The notes below the pieces were generated by a model. That model was not told where the DNA came from. It made no database searches and saw nothing but the letters and a program-made list of their open reading frames with translations. Positions 9,828 through 19,088 of a stretch of DNA of 64,000 bases are shown here, piece after piece. Location of the stretch: the NCBI RefSeq assembly GCF_905397435.1, contig NZ_CAJPVI010000016.1:62001-126000 (forward strand). Reading direction: 5' to 3'. Position 1 is the stretch's first letter, and every line of letters begins with the position of its first letter. Source of the stretch: Cupriavidus numazuensis. GTDB lineage: Bacteria; Pseudomonadota; Gammaproteobacteria; Burkholderiales; Burkholderiaceae. Made by a program: the position numbers and the translations under genes.

Positions 9828-10979
9828 TCACGGAGTTCCAGCGTCAATCGCGCGCCGGCCCAGCGCCGGGTCGTCGGTAAAGACGCCGTCCACGCCGGCT
9901 GCGACAAAGGCTTGCACCTCTCGCACCATGCCCGAGGGGCTGCGCGTGGCATCGTCGCCACCGGTCTGGAAGGCCTTGGGCAGGAAGGCGTTCTCGGGCC
10001 GGAATGTGTAGGGGTGCACCAGCAGCCCGACCGCGTGCGCATTGCGCACGACCGCAGTGGGCGTGCCAAGGCCGCCCTGCGCATCGCGCGGCACCACGCT
10101 GTTCTTTTCCGGACCGATGCCATCGGCGTAGGTGGCCACCTCGCGCAGGCCGGTCGTGGTCAGCATGTCGCCATAGGTGCGTGTGTCGCCAGCCAGCCGC
10201 CAGTCGGGCGGGGTTTGCTTCGGGTTGCCGATGAGCTGCGTGAGCCTGACATTCGGCATGCCATGGCCGATCGCTTTGCGCACGTGCCGCAGGCTGCCAG
10301 CCTCGAACGACTGGATGAAGACGGGCGCTTCGCGCAGGTACGGCTGCCGGCGCAGCGCATCGACGAGCTTGTCTTCGAGCGGCAAGCCGATGCCGCGGAA
10401 ATAGCTCGGATGCTTCAGCTCCGGATACAGGCCGATCTGCCGGCCGGTGCGCAGCGACGCCTGCTGCGCGAGCCGCACGATCTCATCGAAGGTCGGGATC
10501 TCGAACTGGTCGTTCAGGCGGGCGTTGGCGGGGCGCAGCTTCGGAATGCGCTCGCGGGCCCGCAGCGTCTTGAGTTCGGCAAGCGTGAAGTCTTCGGTGA
10601 ACCAGCCGGTCAGGCGGGCGCCATCGATCACCTTGGTGCGCTTGCGGCTGGCGAACTCCGGTAGCTCGGCGACGTTGGAGGTGCCGCTGATGTCGTTCTC
10701 ATGGCGTGCCACAAGGACGCCGTCGCGCGTGCTCACGAGATCCGGCTCGATGACATCGGCGCCATCCTCGATGGCCTTGGCGTAGGCGGCCAGCGTGTGT
10801 TCGGGGCGCAGCGCGCTGGCGCCGCGATGGGCGATGACCAGCGGCTTCGCGGCGGGTGCTGGCGCCTCCGTGGGTGCCACTGCTGCCTTGGTAACCGGCG
10901 GCGGAGTTGGCGTCGTGGCGCAGCCGGCCAAAAACGCCGCAGCAAGGGTCACGCGAAGACTGGATCGAAGGCGGAGCAT
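9828..10979 (-). CDS. glpQ: Glycerophosphodiester phosphodiesterase, lipoprotein
   Basis: The enzyme hydrolyses glycerophosphodiesters to glycerol-3-phosphate and an alcohol. The 383 residues begin with a lipoprotein signal with lipobox AGCA at about residues 17-20 and a Pro/Ala-rich linker. The catalytic domain shows [42 protein letters not shown] (metal and acid-base residues), and the late VDGVFTDDP motif. Length and the extra insert [13 protein letters not shown] fit the periplasmic GlpQ type rather than cytoplasmic UgpQ. The ATG at 10979 was chosen because the signal peptide begins there. It lies between ruvC and ruvA on the same strand. Confidence 0.93.
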   Translation of the reverse strand: MLRLRSSLRVTLAAAFLAGCATTPTPPPVTKAAVAPTEAPAPAAKPLVIAHRGASALRPEHTLAAYAKAIEDGADVIEPDLVSTRDGVLVARHENDISGTSNVAELPEFASRKRTKVIDGARLTGWFTEDFTLAELKTLRARERIPKLRPANARLNDQFEIPTFDEIVRLAQQASLRTGRQIGLYPELKHPSYFRGIGLPLEDKLVDALRRQPYLREAPVFIQSFEAGSLRHVRKAIGHGMPNVRLTQLIGNPKQTPPDWRLAGDTRTYGDMLTTTGLREVATYADGIGPEKNSVVPRDAQGGLGTPTAVVRNAHAVGLLVHPYTFRPENAFLPKAFQTGGDDATRSPSGMVREVQAFVAAGVDGVFTDDPALGRRAIDAGTP

Positions 10980-11075
10980 GGTGGAAGTCCGTGACCGCCG
11001 CGCGCGGGGACATGCCGGGCGCGGCAAATGCCCTCGATTGTAAGAGACCGGGCGCTGCTTCTCGTGGAACTGGTG

Positions 11076-11621
11076 TCAGCCGATCAGGCGCCCTCGCCGG
11101 ACGCGCATGCCCTTGCGGACCAGTTCAGGGGCCAGGCCCGACAACGTGCCGAGCGTGTCGCCGCCATTGGCGTGGCAGATCGCGACGCCCAGGGCATCGG
11201 CGGCGTCAGTGCTTGGCCGTCCAGGCAGGCTTAGCAGACGCATGACCATTTCCTGCACTTGTTCCTTGTTGGCGCGGCCATAGCCGACTACTGCTACCTT
11301 CAGTTGCAGGGCGGTGTATTCGAACACCGGCAGGCCTTGGCCGACCAGGCCGCAGATTGCCGCGCCGCGTGCTTGACCTAGTAGCAGCGTGGATTGCGGG
11401 TTGACGTTGACGAAGACCTTTTCGATCGCTGCGCAATCCGGGGCGTACGTGCGGGCTACCTCGCTGATGCCGTCGAACAGCGTCTTCAGGCGCGCAGGCA
11501 GGTCCGTTTCACCATTGCTTTTGATGGTGCCCGAGGCGATGTAGGAAAGCTTGTTGCCGTGCTTTTCCAGGACGCCGAAGCCGGTGGTGCGGAGGCCGGG
11601 GTCGATGCCGAGAATACGCAT
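11076..11621 (-). CDS. ruvC: Crossover junction endodeoxyribonuclease RuvC
   Basis: RuvC resolves Holliday junctions by symmetric cutting. The 181-residue protein starts [19 protein letters not shown] (first catalytic Asp in GIDPG), has AIEKVFVN with the catalytic Glu near residue 66, and [15 protein letters not shown] with the last two Asp near residues 138-141. The conserved [28 protein letters not shown] segment is present. The frame is open for about 240 bases upstream, but that stretch contains a palindromic intergenic repeat and is not coding. The gene lies 97 bases before the glpQ start. Confidence 0.98.
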   Translation of the reverse strand: MRILGIDPGLRTTGFGVLEKHGNKLSYIASGTIKSNGETDLPARLKTLFDGISEVARTYAPDCAAIEKVFVNVNPQSTLLLGQARGAAICGLVGQGLPVFEYTALQLKVAVVGYGRANKEQVQEMVMRLLSLPGRPSTDAADALGVAICHANGGDTLGTLSGLAPELVRKGMRVRRGRLIG

Positions 11622-11687
11622 TGATGTTTTTTGGGGTTGCTTTGTCAGGCTTTGATCGGGTGTTGTTCTTGGCTTGCGCGGCTGTTT

Positions 11688-11733
11688 CGCCGGCGTAGCC
11701 GGCGAGTCACTTTTTGTCCGAGCGACAAAAAGT
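11688..11733. repeat. Double-hairpin intergenic repeat upstream of ruvC
   Basis: Two perfect inverted repeats lie side by side. The first has arms CGCCGGC and GCCGGCG around GTA (11688-11704). The second has arms ACTTTTTGTC and GACAAAAAGT around CGAGC (11709-11733) and is followed by AACCAAAAAGCGCG. From memory, near-identical sequence is scattered between genes in Cupriavidus, Ralstonia and relatives, but I cannot count copies here and see only one in this window. It sits about 70-110 bases upstream of the ruvC start and is read through by an open frame, so it may be mis-annotated as coding elsewhere. Confidence 0.7.
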
Positions 11734-11945
11734 AACCAAAAAGCGCGTTTGCTTGCCCTAACGGGCGAATATTGATCGTAGTGTGCCAGTGTTTTTGTAC
11801 GGGTAATTGCTTCAGGGGTCAGTTCGGCTGCCTGTCGCTCGCTGATCGGAGCGCGCACCTTCGTTGACGGGCCGTCTTTGTAACCCGGGAGGCGGGAGTG
11901 GTGCCTTGTTTGGGTGCCGTGGCTGCGGGTTGCGCTGAGAAAATG

Positions 11946-11997
11946 AAAAAAAGCTCCGGGGTGCGGGTTGGGCCCGCGCCCCGGAGCTCTTTTTTTT
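11946..11997. terminator. Bidirectional terminator after purH
   Basis: A 16-bp stem (AGCTCCGGGGTGCGGG paired with CCCGCGCCCCGGAGCT, one G-U pair) with a 5-base loop spans 11952-11988. It is flanked by A6 on the left and T8 on the right, so both strands read as a strong intrinsic terminator. On the minus strand it ends purH transcription 20 bases past the stop, before ruvC. Confidence 0.9.
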
Positions 11998-12007
11998 CTC
12001 GCCTTGA

Positions 12008-13579
12008 TTAGTGGCGGAAATGGCGGGTGCCGGTCAGGACCATGGCGATGCCGCGCTCGTCTGCGGCGGCGATCACTTCGTCATCGCGCATCGAACCGCC
12101 CGGCTGGATGACGCAGGTTGCGCCGGCGTCTACCACGACGTCCAGGCCATCGCGGAACGGGAAGAAGGCGTCCGATGCCACGGCCGAACCTGCCAGCGTC
12201 AGGCCGGCGTTCTGCGCCTTGATGCTGGCGATACGTGCCGAATCCACACGGCTCATCTGGCCTGCGCCGACGCCGAGCGTCATGCCGCCGCCGCAGAACA
12301 CGATGGCGTTGGACTTGACGAACTTGGCGACGCGCCAGGCGAACATCAGGTCGTCCATTTCCTTCGGCGTCGGATGACGGCGCGTGACCACGCGCAGTTC
12401 GGACGGCTGCACGTTTTTGGCGTCCGGGCTCTGCACCAGCAGGCCGCCGCCGACGCGCTTGAGGTCATACTGGTTGATGCCCTTGGCCAGCGGGATTTCC
12501 AGCAGGCGCACGTTCTGCTTGGATGCGAACACGGCGCGCGCGCCGGCGCTGAACGACGGGGCGATCAGCACTTCGACGAACTGCTTCGCCACGGCCTGGG
12601 CCGCGGTTTCGTCGAGTTCGACGTTGAAGGCGATGATGCCGCCGAAGGCCGAGGTCGAGTCGGTCTTGAAGGCCTTGTCGTAGGCTTCGAGCGCGTTGGC
12701 GCCGACAGCCACGCCGCACGGGTTGGCGTGCTTGATGATCACGCAGGCCGGCGTGGTGACGTCGAACGACTTCACGCATTCCCAGGCCGCATCGGCGTCG
12801 GCGATGTTGTTGTACGACAGTTCCTTGCCCTGCAGCTGCACGTAGTTGGCCAGTGCGCCATCCACGGCCTTCAGGTCGCGGTAGAACGCAGCCGACTGGT
12901 GCGGGTTCTCGCCGTAGCGCATTTCCTGGACCTTCTCGAAGGCCAGGTTCAGCGTCTGCGGGTAGGCGCTGCGGGCCTGGTGCGACTTGTCGGCGCCGAG
13001 GCTGGTCAGGTAGTTGGTGATCGCACCATCGTACTGCGCGGTGTGCGCGAACACCTTGGTCGCCAGGCGGAAGTTGGTGTCGTAGCCAACCTTGTTGCCA
13101 TTGGCGCGCATTTCGTCGAGCACCACGGCGTAGTCGACCGGATCGACGATCACGGTCACGTCGCGGTGGTTCTTGGCGGCCGAGCGCAGCATGGTCGGGC
13201 CACCAATGTCGATGTTCTCGATCGCGTCGGGCAGCGTGCAGTCATCCTTGGCCACGGTCTGCTGGAACGGGTACAGGTTCACCACCAGCAGGTCGATCGT
13301 CGGGATGTCGTGCTCGGCCAGCGCGGCCATGTGCTCGGGCAGGTCGCGGCGCGCGAGGATGCCGCCGTGGACCTTCGGGTGCAGCGTCTTCACGCGGCCG
13401 TCGAGCATCTCGGGGAAGCCGGTGTAGTCGGCCACTTCCGTGACGGGCAGGCCGCTGTCGGCCAGCAGCTTGGCGGTGCCGCCGGTGGAAAGCAGCGTGA
13501 CGCCGAGCGCGTTCAGTTCGCGCGCGAATTCGACGATGCCGGTCTTGTCGGAAACAGAGAGGAGAGCTTGCTTGATCAT
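12008..13579 (-). CDS. purH: AICAR transformylase / IMP cyclohydrolase
   Basis: The bifunctional enzyme carries out the last two steps of de novo IMP synthesis. The 523-residue protein has an N-terminal MGS-like cyclohydrolase domain ([22 protein letters not shown], then [19 protein letters not shown] and [16 protein letters not shown]). The C-terminal AICARFT domain has [14 protein letters not shown], the KHANPCGVA active-site segment, and [12 protein letters not shown] near the end. Length is normal for the family. It lies 22 bases after the fis stop on the same strand, so it may be transcribed with dusB-fis, and it ends at a strong terminator. Confidence 0.98.
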   Translation of the reverse strand: MIKQALLSVSDKTGIVEFARELNALGVTLLSTGGTAKLLADSGLPVTEVADYTGFPEMLDGRVKTLHPKVHGGILARRDLPEHMAALAEHDIPTIDLLVVNLYPFQQTVAKDDCTLPDAIENIDIGGPTMLRSAAKNHRDVTVIVDPVDYAVVLDEMRANGNKVGYDTNFRLATKVFAHTAQYDGAITNYLTSLGADKSHQARSAYPQTLNLAFEKVQEMRYGENPHQSAAFYRDLKAVDGALANYVQLQGKELSYNNIADADAAWECVKSFDVTTPACVIIKHANPCGVAVGANALEAYDKAFKTDSTSAFGGIIAFNVELDETAAQAVAKQFVEVLIAPSFSAGARAVFASKQNVRLLEIPLAKGINQYDLKRVGGGLLVQSPDAKNVQPSELRVVTRRHPTPKEMDDLMFAWRVAKFVKSNAIVFCGGGMTLGVGAGQMSRVDSARIASIKAQNAGLTLAGSAVASDAFFPFRDGLDVVVDAGATCVIQPGGSMRDDEVIAAADERGIAMVLTGTRHFRH

Positions 13580-13601
13580 GGCTGTACGAAACGCTTCAAA
13601 T

Positions 13602-13835
13602 TCAAAGTAAACCGTGCAGCTGCAACTTCTTGCGCAGCGTATTGCGATTGATGCCGAGGTAGGCGGCGGCCAGCGACTGGTTGCGCTCGGCGCGCACCAT
13701 CACGGCTTCGAGCAACGGGCGCTCGACTGCCTCCAGCACCATGTTGTACATATTGGAAGGCACTTCGCCGTCCAGATCCCGAAAGTAGCTATCCAGGCTG
13801 TCCCGGATGCACTGGTCGATAGCGTTGCGGCTCAT
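13602..13835 (-). CDS. fis: Fis-family DNA-binding protein
   Basis: A 77-residue nucleoid-associated regulator. The C-terminal helix-turn-helix is [31 protein letters not shown], the classical Fis DNA-binding unit; the N-terminal half provides the dimer helices. It is shorter than the E. coli protein (98 residues), as usual in betaproteobacteria. Its ATG overlaps the TGA of dusB by 4 bases (ATGA), the conserved dusB-fis arrangement, which implies translational coupling. Confidence 0.95.
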   Translation of the reverse strand: MSRNAIDQCIRDSLDSYFRDLDGEVPSNMYNMVLEAVERPLLEAVMVRAERNQSLAAAYLGINRNTLRKKLQLHGLL

Positions 13836-14896
13836 GCGGCAAGCAACTCCCCTTTGTCGTTGTTGTTGTTCGTTTCTTCTCCACCGGCATCTGCCTCATC
13901 GACATAGACGAGCCGGTCTGACCATTGCGCCTGCTCATCGAAGAAGGCGTTGACCGCGGCCAGTTGTTCGCCGGTGCTTTCCAGCGTGTTCATGCGGTGG
14001 CGGAACAGGTTCGCGCCACGCAGCCCGCGCGTGTACCACGCGATATGCTTGCGCGCCGTGCGCACGCCGGTGAACTCGCCGTAGAACGCATAGTGGTCTT
14101 CGAGGTGCGCGTTCATGATCGCGCGGATCTCGGCCACTTCGGGCGACGGCAGCAGCTCCCCGGTTTTCAGGAAATGCTCGATTTCACGGAACAGCCACGG
14201 CCGGCCCTGCGCCGCGCGGCCGATCATGATGGCGTCGGCGCCCGTCAACGCGAGCACCTGCTTGGCTTTCTGCGGCGTGGTGATGTCGCCGTTGGCCACC
14301 ACCGGAATGCGGAGGGCGGCCTTGACCGCGGCGATGGTCTCGTACTCGGCATCGCCGTGGTACAGGTCCGCGCGCGTGCGGCCGTGGATGGTCAGCATGC
14401 TGATGCCCGCGTCTTCCACCATGCGCGCGATGCGCAGCGCATTGCGGTTCTCGCGGTTCCAGCCCGTTCGGATCTTGAGCGTGACCGGCACGCGGTCGCC
14501 GACGGCGGCGACCACGGCCTCGACAATGCGTACCACCAGCGGCTCGTTCTGCAGCAGCGCGGAGCCCGCGGCCACATTGCAGACCTTCTTGGCCGGGCAG
14601 CCCATATTGATGTCGATGATCTGCGCGCCGCGATCGACGTTGTAGCGCGCGGCCTCGGCCATCATGCCCGGCTCGGCGCCGGCGATCTGTACCGAGATCG
14701 GTTCGACCTCGCCGGCATGGTTCGCGCGGCGCATGGTCTTCTCGCTTTTCCACAGCTGTGCGTTCGACGCCACCATCTCCGACACCGCATAGCCCGCGCC
14801 GAGCTGCTTGCACAGCTGGCGGAAGGGCCGGTCCGTCACGCCCGCCATGGGGGCGACAAACAGGTTGTTGCGGAGTTGGTGTGGTCCGATCTGCAC
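13832..14896 (-). CDS. dusB: tRNA-dihydrouridine synthase B
   Basis: This FMN enzyme reduces uridine to dihydrouridine in tRNA D-loops. The 354-residue product has NNLFVAPMAGVTDRPFRQLC near the N terminus, INMGCPAKKVCNVAAGSAL with the catalytic Cys, TLKIRTGWNRENRNA, ISMLTIHGRTRADLYHG and GADAIMIGRAAQGRPWLF for FMN phosphate binding. The start is taken at a GTG at 14896 (VQIGPHQLRNN), where family similarity begins; a TTG at 14950 is in frame but adds a non-conserved basic stretch. It ends by overlapping fis by 4 bases. The C-terminal tail contains an unusual run of five Asn. Confidence 0.95.
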   Translation of the reverse strand: MQIGPHQLRNNLFVAPMAGVTDRPFRQLCKQLGAGYAVSEMVASNAQLWKSEKTMRRANHAGEVEPISVQIAGAEPGMMAEAARYNVDRGAQIIDINMGCPAKKVCNVAAGSALLQNEPLVVRIVEAVVAAVGDRVPVTLKIRTGWNRENRNALRIARMVEDAGISMLTIHGRTRADLYHGDAEYETIAAVKAALRIPVVANGDITTPQKAKQVLALTGADAIMIGRAAQGRPWLFREIEHFLKTGELLPSPEVAEIRAIMNAHLEDHYAFYGEFTGVRTARKHIAWYTRGLRGANLFRHRMNTLESTGEQLAAVNAFFDEQAQWSDRLVYVDEADAGGEETNNNNDKGELLAA

Positions 14897-15180
14897 GTTG
14901 GATGAGCGATTCCGGCCAGCGCTGTTCCCTGCGGCACGCGTGCTGCGCAACGCAAAACAGGACCGCCTGGCGGCGTAACTGGAGTGAAACGAAAAAACAC
15001 ACCCGTGCCGAAACGGCTGTCGGCAATGTTCACGGGCATGAGCGAGGGCTGGATTCTACCGCCAAACGACTGCTGCTGCCCAAGAATTGAGCATCAAAGC
15101 AAGTGGCGAAGTCCGAAAATGCCTCGAATAGATTACCTGGCGCATGGCGGGAGCCGCTCTCGCGGTCCCGTCATGGCGGA

Positions 15181-16419
15181 TCATCGGCGCATGCCGTACA
15201 TCATGTGCCGCGCCAACGCATGCTTGAGCGGCGGCATGCAAGCCAGCGCCGCCAAGGACGCGCCACGCGCATGCGCGGCCAGCGGGGAAGGGATGCCGAA
15301 CACGCGCGGCAGCAGGTCGGTGACGCCAATCGTCACAGCTCGGTCCAGCCTGTGGCGGGATGCGAAGGCCTGCAGTGAGCGCGGCGAGCAGCCGGCACGC
15401 AGGGAATCGGCGAGCGCAAAAGCATCGCGAAGGCCCAGGTTCAGGCCCTGGCCCGCCACCGGGTGTAGCGTCTGAGCCGCATTGCCGACTGCCGCGATGC
15501 GGCCTTCGACCGTCACGGGCGCGGCATTGAGCCCGAGCGGGAACGCGTGGCGCTTGCCCGCCAGCGTGAAGCGGCCCAGGCGGTCGCCAAACACCGCATT
15601 CAGCTCCGCCACGAACTCCGCATCGCTCAGCGCGATGCGCCGCGCTGCCTGATCGGGCGGGCAGCACCAGACCAGCGCGTAGCCGTCGATGCCGTGCTCG
15701 TCATAGGGCAGCAGCGCCAGCGGCCCTTCCTCGGTGAACCGCTCCCAGGCCCAACCCGGCCGTGGCCGCGAGCACGCAACGTGGCCGATCACCGCAGTCT
15801 GGCGGTAGTCGCGATGCCTTGCGCCGTGGCCCGCATGCGCGACCTGCTGGTGAAACAGGCCGCCTTCGGCCTGGATCGCGATGCGCGCGGTAAAGCGCGC
15901 CACCTGACCGTCGGTCGCCGTGCCGGTGAGATGGACCGCGCCGCTCATCGCATCGATGCCGTCGAAGTCGCCGCCGATCAGCGGGTCCTGCTGCAGGTCA
16001 TCGATGCGGGTTTCGAATATACGGAGCAGGCGCGACTCGCCTGCCTGTTGCGCGGCCCGGCCGAGCGCGCGCTCGAGCACGTTGCACAGCTCGCCATAGC
16101 GCACCACGTAGCCCAGCGCCGGCACCCCATAGTCCTCGTGGTGCAGCTTCACATGGCCCAGGCGCCCGCGCTGCGAGACATGGATATGCTCGATCGCCGT
16201 ACCGGCGACAGGCCACGCGCCGATCTGCTCCAGCAACTGGCGGCTGCCGTGGGACAGCGCGATGGCGCGCGGGTCGCGCGCCGCGCGCGCCGGCGTGGCG
16301 GCGTCGATCAGCGTGATGCGCCAGTCGGTGGCCAGCAGCAGCTGGCAAGCCAGCGCCAGCCCTACCGGTCCGCCACCGACGATGGCGATGTCGCGGACTT
16401 CAGGTTCGGCCTGCGTCAT
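15181..16419 (-). CDS. ubiH: UbiH-family FAD-dependent monooxygenase (ubiquinone biosynthesis)
   Basis: A 412-residue flavoprotein hydroxylase of the UbiH/UbiF/COQ6 family, which adds ring hydroxyls during ubiquinone synthesis. It shows the Rossmann motif IAIVGGGPVGLALACQL at residues 11-27, DPRAIALSHGSRQLLEQ (family signature) near residue 49, and RIAAVGNAAQTLHPVAGQGLNLGLRDAFALAD, which carries the second FAD motif. The start at 16419 lies 20 bases inside the end of the upstream hypothetical gene. About 280 bases separate its stop from dusB. Which ring position it hydroxylates cannot be told from sequence. Confidence 0.92.
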   Translation of the reverse strand: MTQAEPEVRDIAIVGGGPVGLALACQLLLATDWRITLIDAATPARAARDPRAIALSHGSRQLLEQIGAWPVAGTAIEHIHVSQRGRLGHVKLHHEDYGVPALGYVVRYGELCNVLERALGRAAQQAGESRLLRIFETRIDDLQQDPLIGGDFDGIDAMSGAVHLTGTATDGQVARFTARIAIQAEGGLFHQQVAHAGHGARHRDYRQTAVIGHVACSRPRPGWAWERFTEEGPLALLPYDEHGIDGYALVWCCPPDQAARRIALSDAEFVAELNAVFGDRLGRFTLAGKRHAFPLGLNAAPVTVEGRIAAVGNAAQTLHPVAGQGLNLGLRDAFALADSLRAGCSPRSLQAFASRHRLDRAVTIGVTDLLPRVFGIPSPLAAHARGASLAALACMPPLKHALARHMMYGMRR

Positions 16420-16879
16420 TGCCGGCACTCCCGTCCGTATTGAGGTCCGAGGTGGGTTCCGCCGGCGCGCCGCGCTTCCAGCAGACCGCGTCGGAGCGCG
16501 ACTTGCCGGCCGAGGCATCGCGCAGCGCGTTGTCGAGCTTCTGCTGGTTGAAGCCGGGCAGTGCCTGCAGCCGTTCCAGCAGGGCGGTGGCGTTGGCGGC
16601 GTCCATCGGCGTCACGCAGCCCTGGCCGCTGTCTGCGGCGCCGATGAGGATCAGCCAGACCTTGCCCGCCCACGGCGATGCGTTGGACACGCGCACCACG
16701 ACACGTTCGAGCGTGTCCCACATGACTTCCTCGCGCTGGCCGTCGGGGCGGTGCACCACGATGCGGTCATCGTAGAGGTTGATCACGAACGGTTCGCTCG
16801 GATCGATGTGGCGCTTCACAGGCGGGTTATGCGGCGTTCCGGTATTGCCGGGGAACAGTCGGCGCAGCCATCCGATCAT
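16400..16879 (-). CDS. Hypothetical protein between pepP and ubiH
   Basis: I do not recognise a characterised family. The 159-residue product begins MIGWLRRLFPGNTGTPHNPP, has no signal peptide or membrane span, and contains a hydrophilic beta-rich core (EPFVINLYDDRIVVHRPDGQ, then EEVMWDTLERVVVRVSN and KVWLILIGAADSGQGCVTPMDA). A leucine-rich segment (ATALLERLQALPGFNQQKL) follows and then a Ser/Asp-rich tail. Its ATG overlaps the pepP stop (ATGA) and its 3' end overlaps ubiH by 20 bases, so it is tightly embedded in the operon. The pattern DRIVVHRPDG...W.TLERV...W resembles uncharacterised conserved betaproteobacterial proteins. Confidence 0.8.
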   Translation of the reverse strand: MIGWLRRLFPGNTGTPHNPPVKRHIDPSEPFVINLYDDRIVVHRPDGQREEVMWDTLERVVVRVSNASPWAGKVWLILIGAADSGQGCVTPMDAANATALLERLQALPGFNQQKLDNALRDASAGKSRSDAVCWKRGAPAEPTSDLNTDGSAGNDAGRT

Positions 16880-18270
16880 GCCTTGCCTCCGTTCAGGGTG
16901 TTGCGGTCGCGCATCAGGGCTTCGATCTCGTCGGCCTTGACCGGCACGCCGCGCGTGATGATCTCGCAGTCGCCGTTCGTGACCACGGCATCATCCTCGA
17001 TGCGGATGCCGATATGCCAGTAGCGTTCGGGCACGTCGTCGGCCGGGCGCACGTAGATGCCGGGTTCGACCGTTACCACCATGCCCGGCTCGAGCGGCCG
17101 CCACGGGCGTTCGCCGTCTGCCGCGGGCGCGGCCGAGCGGTACTCGCCTACGTCATGCACGTCCATGCCGAGCCAGTGGCCGGTGCGGTGCATGTAGAAG
17201 CGGCGATAGCTGCCGCTGGCCAGCACGTCGTCGAGCGTGCCGTCCTTGTTGCGGTCGAGCAGGCCGGTGTCGAGCATGCCCTGCGCGAGCACGCGTACCG
17301 CGGCATCGTGCGGCACGTTGTAGGGCACGCCCACGCGAGTCTCCGCAATGGCGGCCTCCTGCGCGGCTACCACCAAGTCATAGAGTTCGCGCTGGGCCGG
17401 CGAGAAGCGGCCCGATACGGGGAACGTGCGCGTGATATCGGAGGCGTAGCCATCGAACTCGCAGCCCGCATCGATCAGGCACAGATCGCCGTCGCGCAGC
17501 TCGGCAGGACCCGCGCGGTAGTGCAGCACGCAGGCATTGGGACCGGCCGCGACGATCGAGTTGTAGGCCACGCTCTGCGCGCCGTGGCGGCGGAATTCGT
17601 ACAGCAACTCGGCTTCCAGGTGGTATTCGCGCAGGCCGTGACGCGTCGCCTGCATGGCGCGCACGTGGGCGCCTGCGGAGATTTCGCCGGCGCGGCGCAT
17701 GGTGGCCAGCTCGCCGGCATCCTTGATCAGCCGCATTTCGTCGAGCAGCGTGCGGATGTCGGTCGCCACCGACGGCGCCGCGACACCCGCGCGGCCCTGC
17801 ATGCGCACCGCGTCGAGCCAGCGGCGCACCTGCATGTCGGTGCGCGTCGAGGCCGCGAGCGGATAGGCGAGCTGAGCGCGGTTGGCAAGCAGGCCGGGCA
17901 GGATCGCGTCGATCTCTTCGACCGAATGCGCTTCATCGAAGCCGAAGGTCGCGCGTGCGCCTTCGGGGCCGTAGCGGAAGCCGTCCCAGATCTCGCGCTC
18001 TTCATGCTTGGGGCGGCAGAACAGGATGCTGCGGTCGGCCTCGGTACCCTGGCCGGCGACCAGCACCAGTACGGACTCGGGCTCGGTGAAGCCGGTCAGG
18101 TAATAGAAATAGCTGTCGTGCCGGTACGGATAGTCGCTGTCGCGGTTGCGCATGGCTTCCGGCGCCGTGGGCAGGATGGCCACGCCACCGCCGCCACTGC
18201 GCAGGTGCTGCAGCACGCGCGCGCGGCGATCGCGGCAGGCGGACAAGAGGGCTGAATCGGGTGCGGACAT
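16876..18270 (-). CDS. pepP: Xaa-Pro aminopeptidase P
   Basis: A cytoplasmic M24B metallopeptidase that removes the first residue from Xaa-Pro peptides. The 464-residue protein has an N-terminal AMP_N domain (RRARVLQHLRSGGGGVAILP...SYFYYLTGFTEPESVLVL). The pita-bread domain shows metal ligands in LIDAGCEFDGYASDITRTFPV, HRTGHWLGMDVHDVG, VVTVEPGIYV and GIRIEDDAVV. The ATG at 18270 is preferred; one at 18300 adds ten non-conserved residues. It is the first gene of a coupled run with the hypothetical gene and ubiH, the same association with ubiH as in enterobacteria. Confidence 0.96.
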   Translation of the reverse strand: MSAPDSALLSACRDRRARVLQHLRSGGGGVAILPTAPEAMRNRDSDYPYRHDSYFYYLTGFTEPESVLVLVAGQGTEADRSILFCRPKHEEREIWDGFRYGPEGARATFGFDEAHSVEEIDAILPGLLANRAQLAYPLAASTRTDMQVRRWLDAVRMQGRAGVAAPSVATDIRTLLDEMRLIKDAGELATMRRAGEISAGAHVRAMQATRHGLREYHLEAELLYEFRRHGAQSVAYNSIVAAGPNACVLHYRAGPAELRDGDLCLIDAGCEFDGYASDITRTFPVSGRFSPAQRELYDLVVAAQEAAIAETRVGVPYNVPHDAAVRVLAQGMLDTGLLDRNKDGTLDDVLASGSYRRFYMHRTGHWLGMDVHDVGEYRSAAPAADGERPWRPLEPGMVVTVEPGIYVRPADDVPERYWHIGIRIEDDAVVTNGDCEIITRGVPVKADEIEALMRDRNTLNGGKA

Positions 18271-18350
18271 AGGATCGCCAACTGTGTAGGGGGAATGCAT
18301 CAGATTCTAACGCCGCCGGCGCACATGGCCCGGCGGGGCCGGCAAGCGGC

Positions 18351-19088
18351 TCAGGCGCCGCTTGCGATGGCGGTGGTGCGCGCAGCGACAGCGTCGTTCA
18401 GCGCGGCGAGCTGCGCAGGGGTGCCGACGTTTTCCCAGCGGCCGTCGAAGCGCTCGCCGGTGGCTGTGCCTGCCGCAATGGCTGCGCGGTAGCTCGGCGT
18501 CATGGCGACCTTGGTGCCTGGGGCAATGTCGGTGAACAGCCGAGTGTCATAGAGGCCAATATTGCCGAACGTCAGACGCTCGGCGTCCGGCGCTGCATCG
18601 AGTGCAAGCAGGCCGTCGGGCCTGAGCGCGAAGTCGCCTGCGGGGTGGAACGGCGGGTTCGGCACCATCACCAGATGCATGCGCGGCGACGGCGCGCCGG
18701 CCATTTCGCTAGCACGTGGCAACAACGTGCGGAAGTCATACTCACAGAAGATATCGCCGGAAACAGCCAGGAAGATCTCGCCGCGTTCCGGTGCCTGCGA
18801 CAACAGCGGCAGCGCCTTGGCGATGCCGCCGGCGGTTTCGAGCGCGCTGCCTTCTGCCGAGTACGCGATGCGCGCGCCGAATCGGCTGCCATCGCCGAGC
18901 GCCGCTTCGATCTGCTCGCCGAGCCACGCATGGTTGATGACGATGTCGCGCAGGCCCGCGCGCACGAGCGCCTCGATCTTCCAGACGATCAGTGGTTTGC
19001 CGCCGATCGCCAGCAGCGGCTTGGGGCAGGCGTCGGTCAGCGGGCGCATGCGGTCGCCGCGGCCCGCGGCAAAGATCATGGCTTTCAA
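18351..19088 (-). CDS. murU: N-acetylmuramate alpha-1-phosphate uridylyltransferase
   Basis: The 245-residue nucleotidyltransferase makes UDP-MurNAc from MurNAc-1-phosphate in the cell-wall salvage route that bypasses de novo synthesis. The family motif is MIFAAGRGDRMRPLTDACPKPLL at residues 4-26 (nucleotide binding GxGxRMxP...K). SGDIFCEYDF (metal-binding Asp) and LTFGNIGLYD follow. The start is a TTG at 19088: MKAMIFAAG matches the family, and the TTG overlaps the azlD stop (TTGA). The assignment rests on MurU-like sequence together with the linked kinase amgK, two genes upstream of azlD. A general sugar-nucleotide transferase is the alternative. Confidence 0.93.
   Translation of the reverse strand: MKAMIFAAGRGDRMRPLTDACPKPLLAIGGKPLIVWKIEALVRAGLRDIVINHAWLGEQIEAALGDGSRFGARIAYSAEGSALETAGGIAKALPLLSQAPERGEIFLAVSGDIFCEYDFRTLLPRASEMAGAPSPRMHLVMVPNPPFHPAGDFALRPDGLLALDAAPDAERLTFGNIGLYDTRLFTDIAPGTKVAMTPSYRAAIAAGTATGERFDGRWENVGTPAQLAALNDAVAARTTAIASGA

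Noticed and set aside
11760-11800. LexA box upstream of ruvC
   Set aside because: GTGTTTTTGTACGG resembles half of the recA box but its inverted half has the wrong spacing and sequence.
11622-11858. Longer N terminus for RuvC
   Set aside because: The open frame runs through a palindromic intergenic repeat and codes for no RuvC-like sequence; the family start is the ATG at 11621.
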